A DNA stretch of 61,095 bases from Streptococcus hyovaginalis DSM 12219 (GTDB taxonomy: Bacteria; Bacillota; Bacilli; Lactobacillales; Streptococcaceae). This document shows positions 44,974-55,214 of this stretch, one piece after another. Under the pieces are notes generated by a model that was not told the DNA's origin, did no database searches, and was given only the letters and a program-made list of their open reading frames with translations. The stretch covers positions 1 to 61,095 of the forward strand of contig NZ_ATVP01000013.1 of assembly GCF_000420785.1 (NCBI RefSeq), written 5' to 3'. Within the stretch, counting starts at the first letter, position 1. Every line of letters starts with the position of its first letter. The translations under genes were made by a program, and so were the position numbers.

Positions 44974-45549
44974 CTATTGGGCAACCTGACAGTCGCTAGC
45001 TGTTCTCCTCTTAATTCCCAAGATCTCCAGAACCTCTGTATAGAGCTGGTATTCCGCATCATGTATGCGCTCTTCGAAACTCTCACGGGTGTCCTTTTCA
45101 AATCTCGGCACGCGCACCTGCTTGATAATCTTCCCCGTGTCAACACCACTGTCCACCCAGTGAATGGTAACGCCCGACTGATCAACACCAGCCTGCCAAG
45201 CATCTTCGATGCCGTGAGCACCAGGAAATTCAGGCAAGTAAGTCGGGTGGATATTGATCATCTTACCTTCATAGGCTGTCAGTAAAGTCGGTCCAACGAT
45301 TTTCATATAGCCGGCCAAGCAGACCAAGTCGATTTCATGTTTATCTAGCAAGTCAATCAAGGCTTGTTCGTAGGCTACCTTGTTTTCAAATTCCTTGAGT
45401 TCAAAAGCGTAGGCCTTCACTCCGAGTGTCTTGGCACGATCGAGCACATAGGCATCTCTGTGGTCTGAAAAGACAAACTCTACTGGAAATTGCTCTGCGA
45501 TAACCTGAAAATTGGAACCCGAACCAGAAGCAAATACCGCAATTTTCAT
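44974..45549 (-). CDS. purN: GAR formyltransferase
   Basis: The enzyme transfers formyl from 10-formyl-THF to GAR. MKIAVFASGSGSNFQVIAEQ binds the phosphate, and NIHPTYLPEFPGAHG with the HWVDSGVDTGKII segment forms the catalytic site; 191 residues. No ribosome-binding site is visible: the family A copy A6 ends four bases upstream of the ATG. It lies 160 bases after purM. Confidence 0.96.
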   Translation of the reverse strand: MKIAVFASGSGSNFQVIAEQFPVEFVFSDHRDAYVLDRAKTLGVKAYAFELKEFENKVAYEQALIDLLDKHEIDLVCLAGYMKIVGPTLLTAYEGKMINIHPTYLPEFPGAHGIEDAWQAGVDQSGVTIHWVDSGVDTGKIIKQVRVPRFEKDTRESFEERIHDAEYQLYTEVLEILGIKRRTASDCQVAQ

Positions 45550-45553
45550 ATTC

Positions 45554-45692
45554 GATACAAAGGGATGATTCGGCTTGCCGAAAAATTCCGTAGAAAAATA
45601 GGAAAACTAACGACAACGCTTGCTTCTAGCTAGTTTTATCTCTTTTCATAGGAATTTAATCCCCTGTTCAGTTAAGCAAGTTAACTAAACAT
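45554..45692 (-). repeat. Family A structured element, copy A6
   Basis: On the minus strand GGGGAT pairs with ATCCC (P0), AAATTCC with GGAATTT (P1) and AAAACTA with TAGTTTT (P2). The conserved GAAAAGAGATAAA, CGTT/CGTTAG and CCTATTTTTC are present, with a 3' end CCCTTTGTATC four bases from the purN ATG. AGAAAGGA marks its 5' edge near 45700. An extra CGGCAAGCCG hairpin sits in the 3' tail. Confidence 0.75.
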
Positions 45693-45709
45693 TCCTTTCT
45701 AGTATATTT

Positions 45710-46729
45710 TTACTTAATTACCACACTTGCATCAACTTTTTTGATGATGCGACCAATTTCGTAAACTTCTTCGTCCATCAAGGCGCGCACTTCTTCTACG
45801 TTTTCCGGAGAGACAGCCAAGATTAGACCAATCCCCATGTTAAAGATTTCAAACATTTCTTCATGCTTGATAGCGCCGTATTTTTCAAGAGCTGTAAAGA
45901 TTGGCAATACAGGGATCTTATTTTCTTCGATTTCTGCCGCCAAATCATCGGCAAACATACGAGGGACATTTTCGATAAAGCCACCACCAGTGATATGGGC
46001 AATACCGTTGACGAGGCCTGCTTTTACCAGTGGCAGTACCTGTTGGACATAGATACGGGTCGGTTCAAGAAGGACGTCCTTAAGCGCTCTGCCATTGAGC
46101 TCTGGTAACAGAGCGTCCCCATCAAAATCCGCAAAGACCCGGCGCACCAGCGAGTAACCGTTGGAGTGGATACCACTTGAGGCCAAGCCGAGCAAGATAT
46201 CGCCTTCTTTGACCTTGCTGCCGTCGATGAGCTGGGATTTTTCTGCAATACCAACCGCAAAACCAGCCAAATCGTAGTCGTCCTCGCCGTACATGCCAGG
46301 CATCTCAGCCGTCTCGCCACCAATCAGCCCACAACCTGCCTGGACACAGCCTTCAGCCACACCAGCAACAACCTGCTCCAACTTTTCAGGAACATTTTTG
46401 CCAGTGGCAATGTAGTCCAAGAAATAAAGTGGCTCTGCACCAGCAGCAATGATGTCGTTGACACACATGGCCACACAATCCTGACCGATGGTATCGTGTT
46501 TGTCGTACTGGATAGCCAGCATGAGCTTGGTGCCGACACCATCCGTCCCAGAAACCAGCACAGGCTCCTTGACTTCTAATTGCGTCAAATCAAACATACC
46601 CCCAAAACCACCGAGGGCCCCCATGACACCTAGTCGTTCAGTACGGGCTACATGCTTTTTAATCCGCTCAACAACCTCATAACCAGCCTCGACATCAACT
46701 CCCGACTGAGCATAAGCATTTTTTGACAT
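45710..46729 (-). CDS. purM: AIR synthetase
   Basis: The enzyme cyclises FGAM to AIR with [49 protein letters not shown] and [15 protein letters not shown] are family signatures; 339 residues. It lies 71 bases after purF, a gap holding a repeated TTGTCA/TTGACA pattern that might include a weak promoter. Confidence 0.97.
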   Translation of the reverse strand: MSKNAYAQSGVDVEAGYEVVERIKKHVARTERLGVMGALGGFGGMFDLTQLEVKEPVLVSGTDGVGTKLMLAIQYDKHDTIGQDCVAMCVNDIIAAGAEPLYFLDYIATGKNVPEKLEQVVAGVAEGCVQAGCGLIGGETAEMPGMYGEDDYDLAGFAVGIAEKSQLIDGSKVKEGDILLGLASSGIHSNGYSLVRRVFADFDGDALLPELNGRALKDVLLEPTRIYVQQVLPLVKAGLVNGIAHITGGGFIENVPRMFADDLAAEIEENKIPVLPIFTALEKYGAIKHEEMFEIFNMGIGLILAVSPENVEEVRALMDEEVYEIGRIIKKVDASVVIK

Positions 46730-46800
46730 AGTATTTCCCTTCTTTTATCATGCTTTACAGTAAATTGACAAAGTTTACAACACTGTCAATCCCTTGACAA

Positions 46801-48252
46801 CTACTTAACCTTCTCGATATAAAAGCTAGTTTTTTCCTCCAAGCTTCTCATATACTCTTCTTCATAATCATAGAGAGGGGTCGGATACTTGCCGTCAAAG
46901 TAGGCGACACACAGACCACCATTTGGCGCATCCGTGTTCAATCCAATAGCCTCAATCATCCCATCTAAGGAAAGGTAGGTCAGACTGTCAGCTCCGATGA
47001 TCTCACACACTTCCTCAGCGCTATGATTGGCTGAAATCAGCTCCCGACGGGTCTGAATATCAATACCATAGAAACAAGGGTACTTGAGTTCAGGACTACC
47101 GATCGCTACGTGTACCTCAGCCGCACCAGCATCTCTCAATAATTGAACAATTCTGCGGCTAGTGGTCCCCCGCACGATGGAATCATCAATCATAACCACC
47201 CGCTTGCCCTTGACCACACCTGAAACGGCAGACAACTTCATGCGCACGCCCTGCTCACGCAATTCCTGCGTCGGCTGAATAAAGGTCCGCTGAGTGTACT
47301 GATTTTTAACCAGTCCCATCTCGTTTGGCAAGCCTGATTCCTCAGCAAAGCCCATGGCAGCGCTGAGAGAAGAGTTTGGAACACCGACCACAATATCGGC
47401 CTCATGTCGAAATTCCTGCGCCAAGCGTTTACCCATATTTTTGCGTGCCGTGTGGACATTGACCCCATGAATGGTCGAGTCGGGACGAGCAAAGTAGACA
47501 TACTCCATGGAACAAATAGCCAGCTGAGTATCGTCTGTATAGGTATCGTAGTGAATTCCCTCATCATCGATGACAATGACCTCACCAGGTTCAACATCGC
47601 GCACCCACTCTGCACCAACCACTTCAAAAGCGCAAGTCTCAGAGGAAATGACCCAGGCACCATTTTGCATCTGCCCTATAGACAGAGGACGAAAAGCATT
47701 TGGATCCAGAGCTGCCATCAGCTTATCTTCTGTCAATAGCAGATAAGCGAAGCCACCCTTAACAGTACTCAAAGCTTCCTTGACCTTGCCCATAAAGCTA
47801 GGATTGTGACTACGACGGATCAGGTGCATGAGGATTTCAGTGTCCGATGAGGCATTGAAAATAGCTCCCTGCTCTTCCAGCTTTTTCTTGAGAGAGATAG
47901 CGTTTGTCAGGTTGCCATTATGGCAAAGACCAAATTCCCCATCATGAAATTTATAAAGGAAGGGCTGGATGTTGCGAATATCTGCCGATCCAGCTGTGGC
48001 ATAGCGGACATGACCAATAGCCGCGTTCCCTTTTAAGCGATCCAAATCAGCCTGATTTTTAAAGACTTCTGACAAGAGGCCCGTGTCACGATAACCTCTT
48101 AGAGTACCTTGATCATTAGAAACAATCCCTGCGCCTTCCTGCCCACGGTGTTGCAAACTGTGGAGACCAAAATAGGTGACTTGGGCTGCTTGAGGGTGTC
48201 CCCAGATACCAAAAACGCCACATTCTTCATTAAGTGATTTTACTTCGTTCAT
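46801..48252 (-). CDS. purF: PRPP amidotransferase
   Basis: This is the first committed enzyme of purine synthesis, making phosphoribosylamine from PRPP and glutamine. A ten-residue propeptide ([10 protein letters not shown]) precedes the nucleophile C11 in [10 protein letters not shown]. The PRPP loop [20 protein letters not shown] is present; 483 residues. It begins 13 bases after purL. The processed-cysteine form is the Bacillus type. Confidence 0.97.
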   Translation of the reverse strand: MNEVKSLNEECGVFGIWGHPQAAQVTYFGLHSLQHRGQEGAGIVSNDQGTLRGYRDTGLLSEVFKNQADLDRLKGNAAIGHVRYATAGSADIRNIQPFLYKFHDGEFGLCHNGNLTNAISLKKKLEEQGAIFNASSDTEILMHLIRRSHNPSFMGKVKEALSTVKGGFAYLLLTEDKLMAALDPNAFRPLSIGQMQNGAWVISSETCAFEVVGAEWVRDVEPGEVIVIDDEGIHYDTYTDDTQLAICSMEYVYFARPDSTIHGVNVHTARKNMGKRLAQEFRHEADIVVGVPNSSLSAAMGFAEESGLPNEMGLVKNQYTQRTFIQPTQELREQGVRMKLSAVSGVVKGKRVVMIDDSIVRGTTSRRIVQLLRDAGAAEVHVAIGSPELKYPCFYGIDIQTRRELISANHSAEEVCEIIGADSLTYLSLDGMIEAIGLNTDAPNGGLCVAYFDGKYPTPLYDYEEEYMRSLEEKTSFYIEKVK

Positions 48253-48265
48253 CGTATTTCCCTAA

Positions 48266-51200
48266 TTATTTTCCAGTAAAATAGCTTATCGCTGCTGCGA
48301 AGAGACCTTGATCTTTCTTACCAGGAATATTTTGGAAAAGTCCATCTTCATAGCGTTCAGAGTGTCCCATTTTTCCGATAATTTGACCGTTCTTGCTTGT
48401 GATTCCCTCGATAGCATGGCTAGAGCCATTCGGATTGTAACGACTATCCATGGAAGGTTGACCGTCAAAGTCCACATACTGGCTGAAAATTTGTCCATTG
48501 TCACGCAAGATTGCAAATTCCTCATCTGTCACGACAAATTTCCCTTCGCCATGCGATACGGGGATAGCATGAATATCTCCGACCTGAACACCTGCCAACC
48601 ACGGTGAATTGACATTGGCAATCCGCGTCTCCACCATCTTAGCAACGTGCTGATTGGCATCATTGTAAAAGAGAGTTGGACTAGTTTCATTCGCCTCTTC
48701 AAAGTTTCCGTATGGTAAGAGTCCAGATTTGACAAGTGCTTGGAATCCATTACAAATACCGATGATCAGACCGCCTTTTTCGATAAAGCTGTCAATAGCT
48801 GAGCGAACCTTGGCATTGCGCAAAATAGTCACAATAAACTTAGCTGACCCATCTGGCTCATCTGCTGCAGAAAATCCACCAGCAAAGAAGAGAATATTTG
48901 CCTTGTCAATGTTGTCAACCATGTTGTCAACCGACTGCTCAATACTTGCCGCATCCAGCGTTACAAAAGGAACCAATTTGACCTTAGCGCCAGCCTGTTC
49001 AAAAGCCTTGGCCGAGTCATATTCCGAGTTAGTTCCCGGGAATACTGGAATGTAAACCAATGGTTGATCAACTTTTTCTGTAGCCCTGATAACTGCTTCT
49101 GAGGCAATGGCTGGAACTTCCTGCAAGTCACTTGCTTGATCAAATGTTGTTGGATAGACTTCTTCTAATGTCCCTTCAAAAGCCGCTTGCAATTCTGTAC
49201 CTGATAGATTGACACCATTGACAACCAATGTAAAGTCGGCTGTCGTTTGACCGATTTTCAGGGCTCCGTCAATTTCTTCTGCTGAAGTAAAGACAAATCC
49301 ACCCAACTGACCTGTCAAACTAGTGTCAACTTGATCTAATTGGACTCTTGCACCTATATGATTTCCAAAGGTCATCAGAGCCAGATTTTCTAAGACACCA
49401 CCGTACTTGACGGCGCTAGCAGCCGTAATTGAATACTGGCTCTGCCATTTTTCAAAAGTCTCAAAATTAGACTTGACCAAGTCAAAATCAATGTCTGCTG
49501 ATAAGGCTTGACCAGGCAGATAATAAATGTACTGGCCTGCTGCCTTGAACTCAGGTGAGAGAACCTTGCGACTATCCGCAGTCGTTACCCCAAACGCAAC
49601 CAAGGTTGGCGGAACCGTCAACTCCTCGAAGGTTCCTGACATGGAGTCCTTGCCCCCAATAGATGGTAAACCGAGCTGGATCTGCGCCTCAATGGAGCCC
49701 AGAAGAGCTGCTACTGGCTGACCAAAGCGCTCCGCCTGCTTATCCATCCGCTCAAAATACTCCTGATAAGAGAAACGAGCCTTGGACCAGTTGGCACCTG
49801 CCGCAACCAAGCGAGCTGTCGATTCAATAACAGCATAGGCAGCCCCATGATAAGGCGACCACTCCGCTAGATAAGGATGATAGCCTTGGGCCATGACAGA
49901 TGCTGTTCTAGTGATTCCATTCTGTACCGGTATTTTTTGGACAGAAGCCTCTGTAGGCGTCAACTGATAGCGACCACCGAGTGGATGGTTGACTGTTGAC
50001 CGACCAACAGAAGAGTCGAAAATGGTCTGTAGCCCTTTTTGACTGGTATGATTGAGGTCTGACAGGACAGCTTTCACATCTGATGCTAGGGTTTCTATAG
50101 AGGTTTGACGGTTTTCTGGAAGGTTGACAGGCTTGTCAAGGACCTTGGCATCAACCACCACGCGCACACCGTTAGTATCTAGGAAAGCTCGTTCAATATC
50201 GACAATCCGCTGACCATTCCAAGTCATCACCAAGTTGGCCTTCTCAGTGACTGTTGCCACAACCACCGCATGAATATTCTCTGTCGCACAGGCTGCGATG
50301 AAGGTTTCCACATCTTGAGGACGGACAACAACTGCCATGCGCTCTTGCGACTCAGAAATCGCAATTTCAGTCCCATTGAGACCGGCATATTTGAGGGGTA
50401 CCTTGTCCAAATCAATTTCCAGACCATCTGCCAATTCGCCGATAGCAACACAGACACCGCCTGCACCGAAGTCGTTGGACTTCTTGATTAGACGCGTTAC
50501 ATCGCCATTGCGGAAGAGGCGCTGGATTTTGCGCTCTTCGATGGCATTTCCTTTTTGAACTTCTGCACCAGCTGTTTCAACGGACTCAACCGTCTGAACC
50601 TTGGATGATCCTGTTGCACCACCAATGCCGTCACGGCCTGTCTTACCACCTAGCAAGATAACTACATCACCTGCAACTGGTTTCTCACGGACTACATTTT
50701 CCTTAGGAACCGCACCGACAACTGCTCCCAATTCCATCCGTTTGGCTACAAATCCTGGATGGAAATACTCACGGACATAGGTCGTTGCCAGACCAATCTG
50801 GTTGCCGTAAGAAGAATAACCGTGCGCAGCCGTTTTCGAAATAATCTGCTGTGGTAACTTGCCCTCTCGCGTCTCAGAAAGAGGCTGTGTAATGTCGCCC
50901 GCGCCTGAAATCCGCATGGCCTGATAGACGTATGAACGACCAGAAAGCGGGTCACGGATGGCACCACCGATACAGGTCGCAGCACCACCGAAGGGTTCAA
51001 TTTCCGTCGGATGGTTGTGAGTTTCGTTCTTAAACATGAGCAACCAAGGCTCTTTGACACCGTCCACATCCACTTCAATCTCAACCGAGCAGGCATTGAT
51101 TTCGTCCGATACTTCCATATCATCCAAGCGACCATTGGCACGCTCGTAGCCACCGAAAATGGTTGCCATGTCCATGAGGGTTTGTGGCTTATCAGACCGC

Positions 51201-51985
51201 TCTAATTCCTCTCGCATAGCCAAGTATTTGTCATAGCTTGCCTGCAATTGCTTTTGGAATTGTGACGCTGAAAAATCAATAGTACGCAATTCAGTCTCGA
51301 AAGTCGTATGACGGCAGTGGTCAGACCAGTAAGTATCCAATACCTTGAGTTCTGTCTCGGTCGGCACACGTCCGATGGATTTGAAATAGTCCTGAATGAA
51401 GAGCAAGTCTGCCACTTCCATGGCTAAACCAACTTCTCGCTTGTAGGCCGCAAAATCTGCTTCCGTATAGGTTTCAAAAAAGTCCAAGGTCGGAATTGTT
51501 GCATCAGATACAGAAAATTCCTGAGCTAAGAGAGGTGCATCCATATCCTTAAAACGGGAATCAACTGGGTTGAGCAAATATTTCTTAATCGCAGTTAAGT
51601 CTGCCTCTGTCACATCAGCATTCAAAATATAGAGCTGACCGGTATTGACACGAGCATCCTGACGGCTGCCCAAGAGCAATAGAGCTTCCTGTGCACTAGC
51701 TGCACGCTGGTCAAATTGTCCCGGCAAGGCCTCAATCGCAAAATAAACAGCCTGATCCAGCGCCAAATCTTGCTCGGTCAAGACCTTATCCGTCACCTGT
51801 TCTGTAAAAATATGCTTGACTGCCTGCTCAAACAAGTCTTCTTCCAAGCCAAAGAGATCATAAATCTGCACCAAACGCAGACTAGACAGACTGTTCAACT
51901 GCAAATTGTGGACTAATTCCTTGAGCAAAACCTCCGCCTTAATCTGAAAATCTGCTTTCTTCTCAACAAAAATTCGTTTCGCCAT
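48266..51985 (-). CDS. purL: FGAM synthase, large single-chain form
   Basis: This 1239-residue enzyme converts FGAR to FGAM. It is the fused form found in proteobacteria and streptococci: ATPase domains (WSDHCRHTTF, KNETHNHPTEIEPFGGAATC, GLPSIGGKDSMSG) and a C-terminal glutaminase (about 980-1239) with nucleophile in IIGICNGFQAL and the PVSHGEGKF pair. No separate purS or purQ is present or needed. It begins 18 bases after purC. Confidence 0.97.
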   Translation of the reverse strand: MAKRIFVEKKADFQIKAEVLLKELVHNLQLNSLSSLRLVQIYDLFGLEEDLFEQAVKHIFTEQVTDKVLTEQDLALDQAVYFAIEALPGQFDQRAASAQEALLLLGSRQDARVNTGQLYILNADVTEADLTAIKKYLLNPVDSRFKDMDAPLLAQEFSVSDATIPTLDFFETYTEADFAAYKREVGLAMEVADLLFIQDYFKSIGRVPTETELKVLDTYWSDHCRHTTFETELRTIDFSASQFQKQLQASYDKYLAMREELERSDKPQTLMDMATIFGGYERANGRLDDMEVSDEINACSVEIEVDVDGVKEPWLLMFKNETHNHPTEIEPFGGAATCIGGAIRDPLSGRSYVYQAMRISGAGDITQPLSETREGKLPQQIISKTAAHGYSSYGNQIGLATTYVREYFHPGFVAKRMELGAVVGAVPKENVVREKPVAGDVVILLGGKTGRDGIGGATGSSKVQTVESVETAGAEVQKGNAIEERKIQRLFRNGDVTRLIKKSNDFGAGGVCVAIGELADGLEIDLDKVPLKYAGLNGTEIAISESQERMAVVVRPQDVETFIAACATENIHAVVVATVTEKANLVMTWNGQRIVDIERAFLDTNGVRVVVDAKVLDKPVNLPENRQTSIETLASDVKAVLSDLNHTSQKGLQTIFDSSVGRSTVNHPLGGRYQLTPTEASVQKIPVQNGITRTASVMAQGYHPYLAEWSPYHGAAYAVIESTARLVAAGANWSKARFSYQEYFERMDKQAERFGQPVAALLGSIEAQIQLGLPSIGGKDSMSGTFEELTVPPTLVAFGVTTADSRKVLSPEFKAAGQYIYYLPGQALSADIDFDLVKSNFETFEKWQSQYSITAASAVKYGGVLENLALMTFGNHIGARVQLDQVDTSLTGQLGGFVFTSAEEIDGALKIGQTTADFTLVVNGVNLSGTELQAAFEGTLEEVYPTTFDQASDLQEVPAIASEAVIRATEKVDQPLVYIPVFPGTNSEYDSAKAFEQAGAKVKLVPFVTLDAASIEQSVDNMVDNIDKANILFFAGGFSAADEPDGSAKFIVTILRNAKVRSAIDSFIEKGGLIIGICNGFQALVKSGLLPYGNFEEANETSPTLFYNDANQHVAKMVETRIANVNSPWLAGVQVGDIHAIPVSHGEGKFVVTDEEFAILRDNGQIFSQYVDFDGQPSMDSRYNPNGSSHAIEGITSKNGQIIGKMGHSERYEDGLFQNIPGKKDQGLFAAAISYFTGK

Positions 51986-52003
51986 ATCTAAGCTACCAAT
52001 CCC

Positions 52004-52711
52004 CTATTTCACTTCCTGCAATTTTGCCAATACCAACTCATAGACATCCGTTAGAGACCCAAGATTTCTCCGGAAAACATCCTTGTCCAGATGATTTCCC
52101 TCCGCATCCCACAGACGGCAATTGTCCGGCGAAAATTCATCCGCCAATAGAATATGACCATCCTTGTCATAGCCAAATTCCAGTTTAAAATCGACTAAGC
52201 GCAGACCAATCTGAGCAAACAAATCCTTCAATAAATCATTGATTTTCCGCGTTTCTGCCTTGATATAGGCAAGGTCTTCCGTACTTGCCAAATCCAGAAA
52301 AGCAACGTGCTCGTCATTGATAAAAGGATCATCTAAGTCATCGTTTTTATAGTAAAATTCCACAATCGGCGTCGCAAGTTCTATCCCTTCTTCCACCCCA
52401 AAGCGTTTGGAAAAAGAACCAGCCGTGATATTGCGCAAGACCACTTCCAGCGGAATAATGTCCACCTTTTTATTGAGTTGCTCGGTATCAGACAATTGTT
52501 CAATGAAGTGAGTCGCTACGCCAGCAGCATTCAATTTGTTAAAAATAAAAGACGAAATGCGATTATTTAGTATTCCCTTCCCCTTAACCTCTTCCTTACG
52601 GGCGCCATTTAGCATGGTCGCTTGATCTTTATAAACGGAAATAATCACATTGTCATCATCTGTACTGTAAATATCTTTGGCCTTACCTGAATAAATAAGC
52701 TCACGTTTCAT
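52004..52711 (-). CDS. purC: SAICAR synthase
   Basis: The enzyme joins aspartate to [43 protein letters not shown] and [20 protein letters not shown] are diagnostic; 235 residues. It is first of the purC-L-F-M-N-H group and has a good promoter at 52743-52771. GAAAGG stands 14 bases before the ATG, a weak site. Confidence 0.97.
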   Translation of the reverse strand: MKRELIYSGKAKDIYSTDDDNVIISVYKDQATMLNGARKEEVKGKGILNNRISSFIFNKLNAAGVATHFIEQLSDTEQLNKKVDIIPLEVVLRNITAGSFSKRFGVEEGIELATPIVEFYYKNDDLDDPFINDEHVAFLDLASTEDLAYIKAETRKINDLLKDLFAQIGLRLVDFKLEFGYDKDGHILLADEFSPDNCRLWDAEGNHLDKDVFRRNLGSLTDVYELVLAKLQEVK

Positions 52712-52742
52712 TTTATTGTTCGCCTTTCACTACTTTTACTAA

Positions 52743-52771
52743 AGTATAACACAGTTAAAATATAATACCAA
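52743..52771 (-). promoter_or_regulatory. Promoter of the pur operon
   Basis: On the minus strand TTGGTA and TATACT (52743-52748) are 17 bases apart. Transcription would begin near 52736, 25 bases before purC. Confidence 0.65.
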
Positions 52772-52815
52772 ACATTTTTTGTATCATTTACTAAAATAGC
52801 ATCTTTGATACGCTT

Positions 52816-52828
52816 AAAAGCGAACAAA
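52816..52828 (+). promoter_or_regulatory. PurBox-like site upstream of purC
   Basis: AAAAGCGAACAAA resembles the PurR site AWWWCCGAACWWT with two mismatches. It is on the opposite strand to purC and about 85 bases before the inferred transcription start, near the distance at which lactococcal PurR activates. Confidence 0.25.
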
Positions 52829-53000
52829 GTTTTCTACTATGTTAAATTTGAACGTATTTTATAAATTCAAACTTTCTATATAGAAATAAACATGCTCAAA
52901 TAGTAGAAAATTTGACACATCGCTATAGTATTTGAAAACATTGAGAGATGGTGGAAACCTCTTCAATAATATGCATCAGCCTTCAGATTCTAGTCCATAT

Positions 53001-53035
53001 CAAAAAAAAAGAGCTTGGACCTCCAAACTCTTTTT
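53001..53035 (-). terminator. Terminator of the plsX-acpP transcript
   Basis: AGAGTTTGGAG-GTCCAAGCTCT is followed by TTTTTTTT on the minus strand. It also has a T-run on the plus strand. Confidence 0.85.
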
Positions 53036-53106
53036 CTATCCCTAAATTCAAATAATTTCTAATACCTTTAAGGGAGACAAGTCAGCCTTGCCCTCAGCAA
53101 CAACTT

Positions 53107-53349
53107 TTAATGTGTCCTACTGTCAAGATAATCAATTAAATCTTTGATATTATCTAATTGATCAACATCTTCATCAGGAATAGCAATCCCAAATTCATCT
53201 TCAAGAGCAATGATAAATTCCATCAACTCAATCGAATCAACTTCTAAATCATCACGCAAACTTGTTTCTAATGTTATAAAAAGCTCTGTATCATGTCGCT
53301 GTTCACGAACAACCTTCGTAATTCTTTCATAAATAACTTCCTTAGACAC
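53107..53349 (-). CDS. acpP: Acyl carrier protein (second type, beside plsX)
   Basis: This acidic 80-residue carrier has the phosphopantetheine serine S39 in EVDSIEL. I chose GTG at 53349 because AAGGAGG stands six bases before it, within the end of plsX; the start overlaps the plsX stop. An ATG two codons earlier touches the AAGGAGG and is unlikely. Streptococci have another acpP in the fab cluster, so this copy may serve phospholipid synthesis with PlsX; that is inference. Confidence 0.9.
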   Translation of the reverse strand: MSKEVIYERITKVVREQRHDTELFITLETSLRDDLEVDSIELMEFIIALEDEFGIAIPDEDVDQLDNIKDLIDYLDSRTH

Positions 53350-54346
53350 GTTCATCCTCCTTAGCAAAAGTTGCAACTAGCTGATCAACTACTTCTGATT
53401 CTAACATTGTCCTAATTTGCTTAATGGTGTGATAAATCGAAGCGTCATCACTAGAACCGTGAGATTTCACCACTGGCGCTTTTAAACCAAAAAGAACTGC
53501 ACCTCCAGCTGAAGAATAATCCATGGTGTATTTAAGTTGATATAAACTATCTTTTAAGAAGAGAGCTCCTATTTTTGCTTTGAGACCACCAGATTTAATA
53601 GAAGTTTTCAACCCTCCCATAATGGTCAATGCTGTTCCTTCAATAGCTTTTAAGACAGCGTTTCCTGTAAAACCATCACTAACGACAACATCTGCCACCC
53701 CAGACATCAAGTCACGCGCTTCTACATTCCCTACAAAATGAATGGATGGATCTTTGGACAATAACTCATACGTCTCTTTATGAAGAGGATCACCTTTAGT
53801 TGCTTCTGTCCCATTATTCAAAAGACCTACACGAGGTTTTTGAATATGCCGAACATTTTGTGCGTAAAAAGAGCCCAAAATAGCATATTGGTGTAGATGT
53901 ACCGGCGTATTCTCAGCATTAGCTCCCAAGTCTAGCATATCAAACCCTTTACCATCCGTCGTTGGTAAAGTGGAGAGCAATCCAGGACGTTCCACGCCCT
54001 TAATACGCCCAACAACAAAGAGACCTGCTGCTAACAAAGCTCCCGTATTTCCCGCAGACAGAACAGCATCTGCTTGCCCCTCCTTAACGGCCTTAGCAGC
54101 TAGAACCATCGATGCTTCTTTTTTACGACGAATAGCCTTAGCAGGTTCATCATCAGAGTCGATCTTTTCGCTCGTATGAACAATGCTAACCCGTTCATTC
54201 TCCGTCAAATACGGACGAATCTTAGCTTCATCACCATAAAGTTGAACCTCAATATCTGAAAAATCGTGAAGAGCTCTATTAACACCTGCCACAATGGCCT
54301 GTGGGGCATGATCGCCACCCATAGCATCGACTGCGATACGTTTCAT
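53342..54346 (-). CDS. plsX: Phosphate acyltransferase PlsX
   Basis: PlsX turns acyl-ACP into acyl-phosphate, the donor for PlsY in phospholipid synthesis. [40 protein letters not shown] and [18 protein letters not shown] are typical; 334 residues. It overlaps the acyl carrier gene, which links substrate and enzyme. Confidence 0.97.
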   Translation of the reverse strand: MKRIAVDAMGGDHAPQAIVAGVNRALHDFSDIEVQLYGDEAKIRPYLTENERVSIVHTSEKIDSDDEPAKAIRRKKEASMVLAAKAVKEGQADAVLSAGNTGALLAAGLFVVGRIKGVERPGLLSTLPTTDGKGFDMLDLGANAENTPVHLHQYAILGSFYAQNVRHIQKPRVGLLNNGTEATKGDPLHKETYELLSKDPSIHFVGNVEARDLMSGVADVVVSDGFTGNAVLKAIEGTALTIMGGLKTSIKSGGLKAKIGALFLKDSLYQLKYTMDYSSAGGAVLFGLKAPVVKSHGSSDDASIYHTIKQIRTMLESEVVDQLVATFAKEDERV

Positions 54347-54458
54347 GATTATACCTCATTACTTCTTTTTCTTTGGAAAATAGCAGAGCTGCCATATAAA
54401 CGCCTTTTATTATAGCATGTTTTTATCTGATTTTCAGCCTTTGCCTTATTATCAGAAA

Positions 54459-55214
54459 TTACTTCATCACATCGCCCCATTTACCAAGATCATCTATAAA
54501 TTTCTTACTTTTTAAGTGTAAACCCACATATTCCTCATATAAAATATCGACAAAATCTCTTAATTTTCTTGTCATCTCAGACTTTATGGAAATATGTTTC
54601 AAATCCTGAAACGACAAAGAGTGAAAACGATCAATTAAATAAAGAACGTTGGGATCTAGGCGAAGACGCCGCTCATCTTCATGATAATGATCGGGACATA
54701 AAATACCTGCATAACGAAAGGAAAAATCAAACGGTAAACCCACTCGATGACAGAAAACACATTCATGAAAATTAAGCGAGACCCCAAAGCGGTGTAGGAG
54801 TTGAACTTCAAAGATCAAGGTCAATACCTCATAATCTAATCCTTCTTCAATCAGAGATAAGACCTTTTCCAGAAAAGCAAAAAGTGCCGAATCAGGTTGA
54901 TTATCTGGAATAGCAGCATCGGCCAGAGCCATGATATAGGTCGCATAAGCCAGTTTAAACAAATCATCCGTAATGTGTTTAGGATAAGTCACCTCACGGT
55001 AATCATCGATATAAGAAAGCCCACTATCGTTTATTTTCACCAAAAACTCAGCCATCGTTAGGGGCTGAATAACAGACGTTAATTTGGATTTTCTAGCATG
55101 TTTCACGAAAAACATCCGTTTTCCATCTGTTTCTGTAAAAATTTTAACCAACTTATCAGACTCTCTATAATCTCTATTATAGAGAACAATTCCCTGAGAT
55201 ACTTTATTGATCAT
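54459..55214 (-). CDS. recO: Recombination protein RecO
   Basis: RecO helps RecF and RecR load RecA at gaps. The N-terminal OB fold begins [21 protein letters not shown] zinc-binding set CVFCHRVG...CPDH follows near residues 150-175; 251 residues. It overlaps the end of the aminotransferase gene by 11 bases. Confidence 0.95.
   Translation of the reverse strand: MINKVSQGIVLYNRDYRESDKLVKIFTETDGKRMFFVKHARKSKLTSVIQPLTMAEFLVKINDSGLSYIDDYREVTYPKHITDDLFKLAYATYIMALADAAIPDNQPDSALFAFLEKVLSLIEEGLDYEVLTLIFEVQLLHRFGVSLNFHECVFCHRVGLPFDFSFRYAGILCPDHYHEDERRLRLDPNVLYLIDRFHSLSFQDLKHISIKSEMTRKLRDFVDILYEEYVGLHLKSKKFIDDLGKWGDVMK

Noticed and set aside
8715..45692. Family A elements as known riboswitches, T-boxes or BOX repeats
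   Set aside because: I could not find the conserved T-box, purine, TPP or SAM motifs, nor the boxA/boxB/boxC strings. They also precede genes of unrelated function and occur in both orientations.
46730..46800. Repeated TTGTCA/TTGACA between purF and purM as a promoter
   Set aside because: No convincing -10 box stands at a suitable distance, so I did not annotate it.
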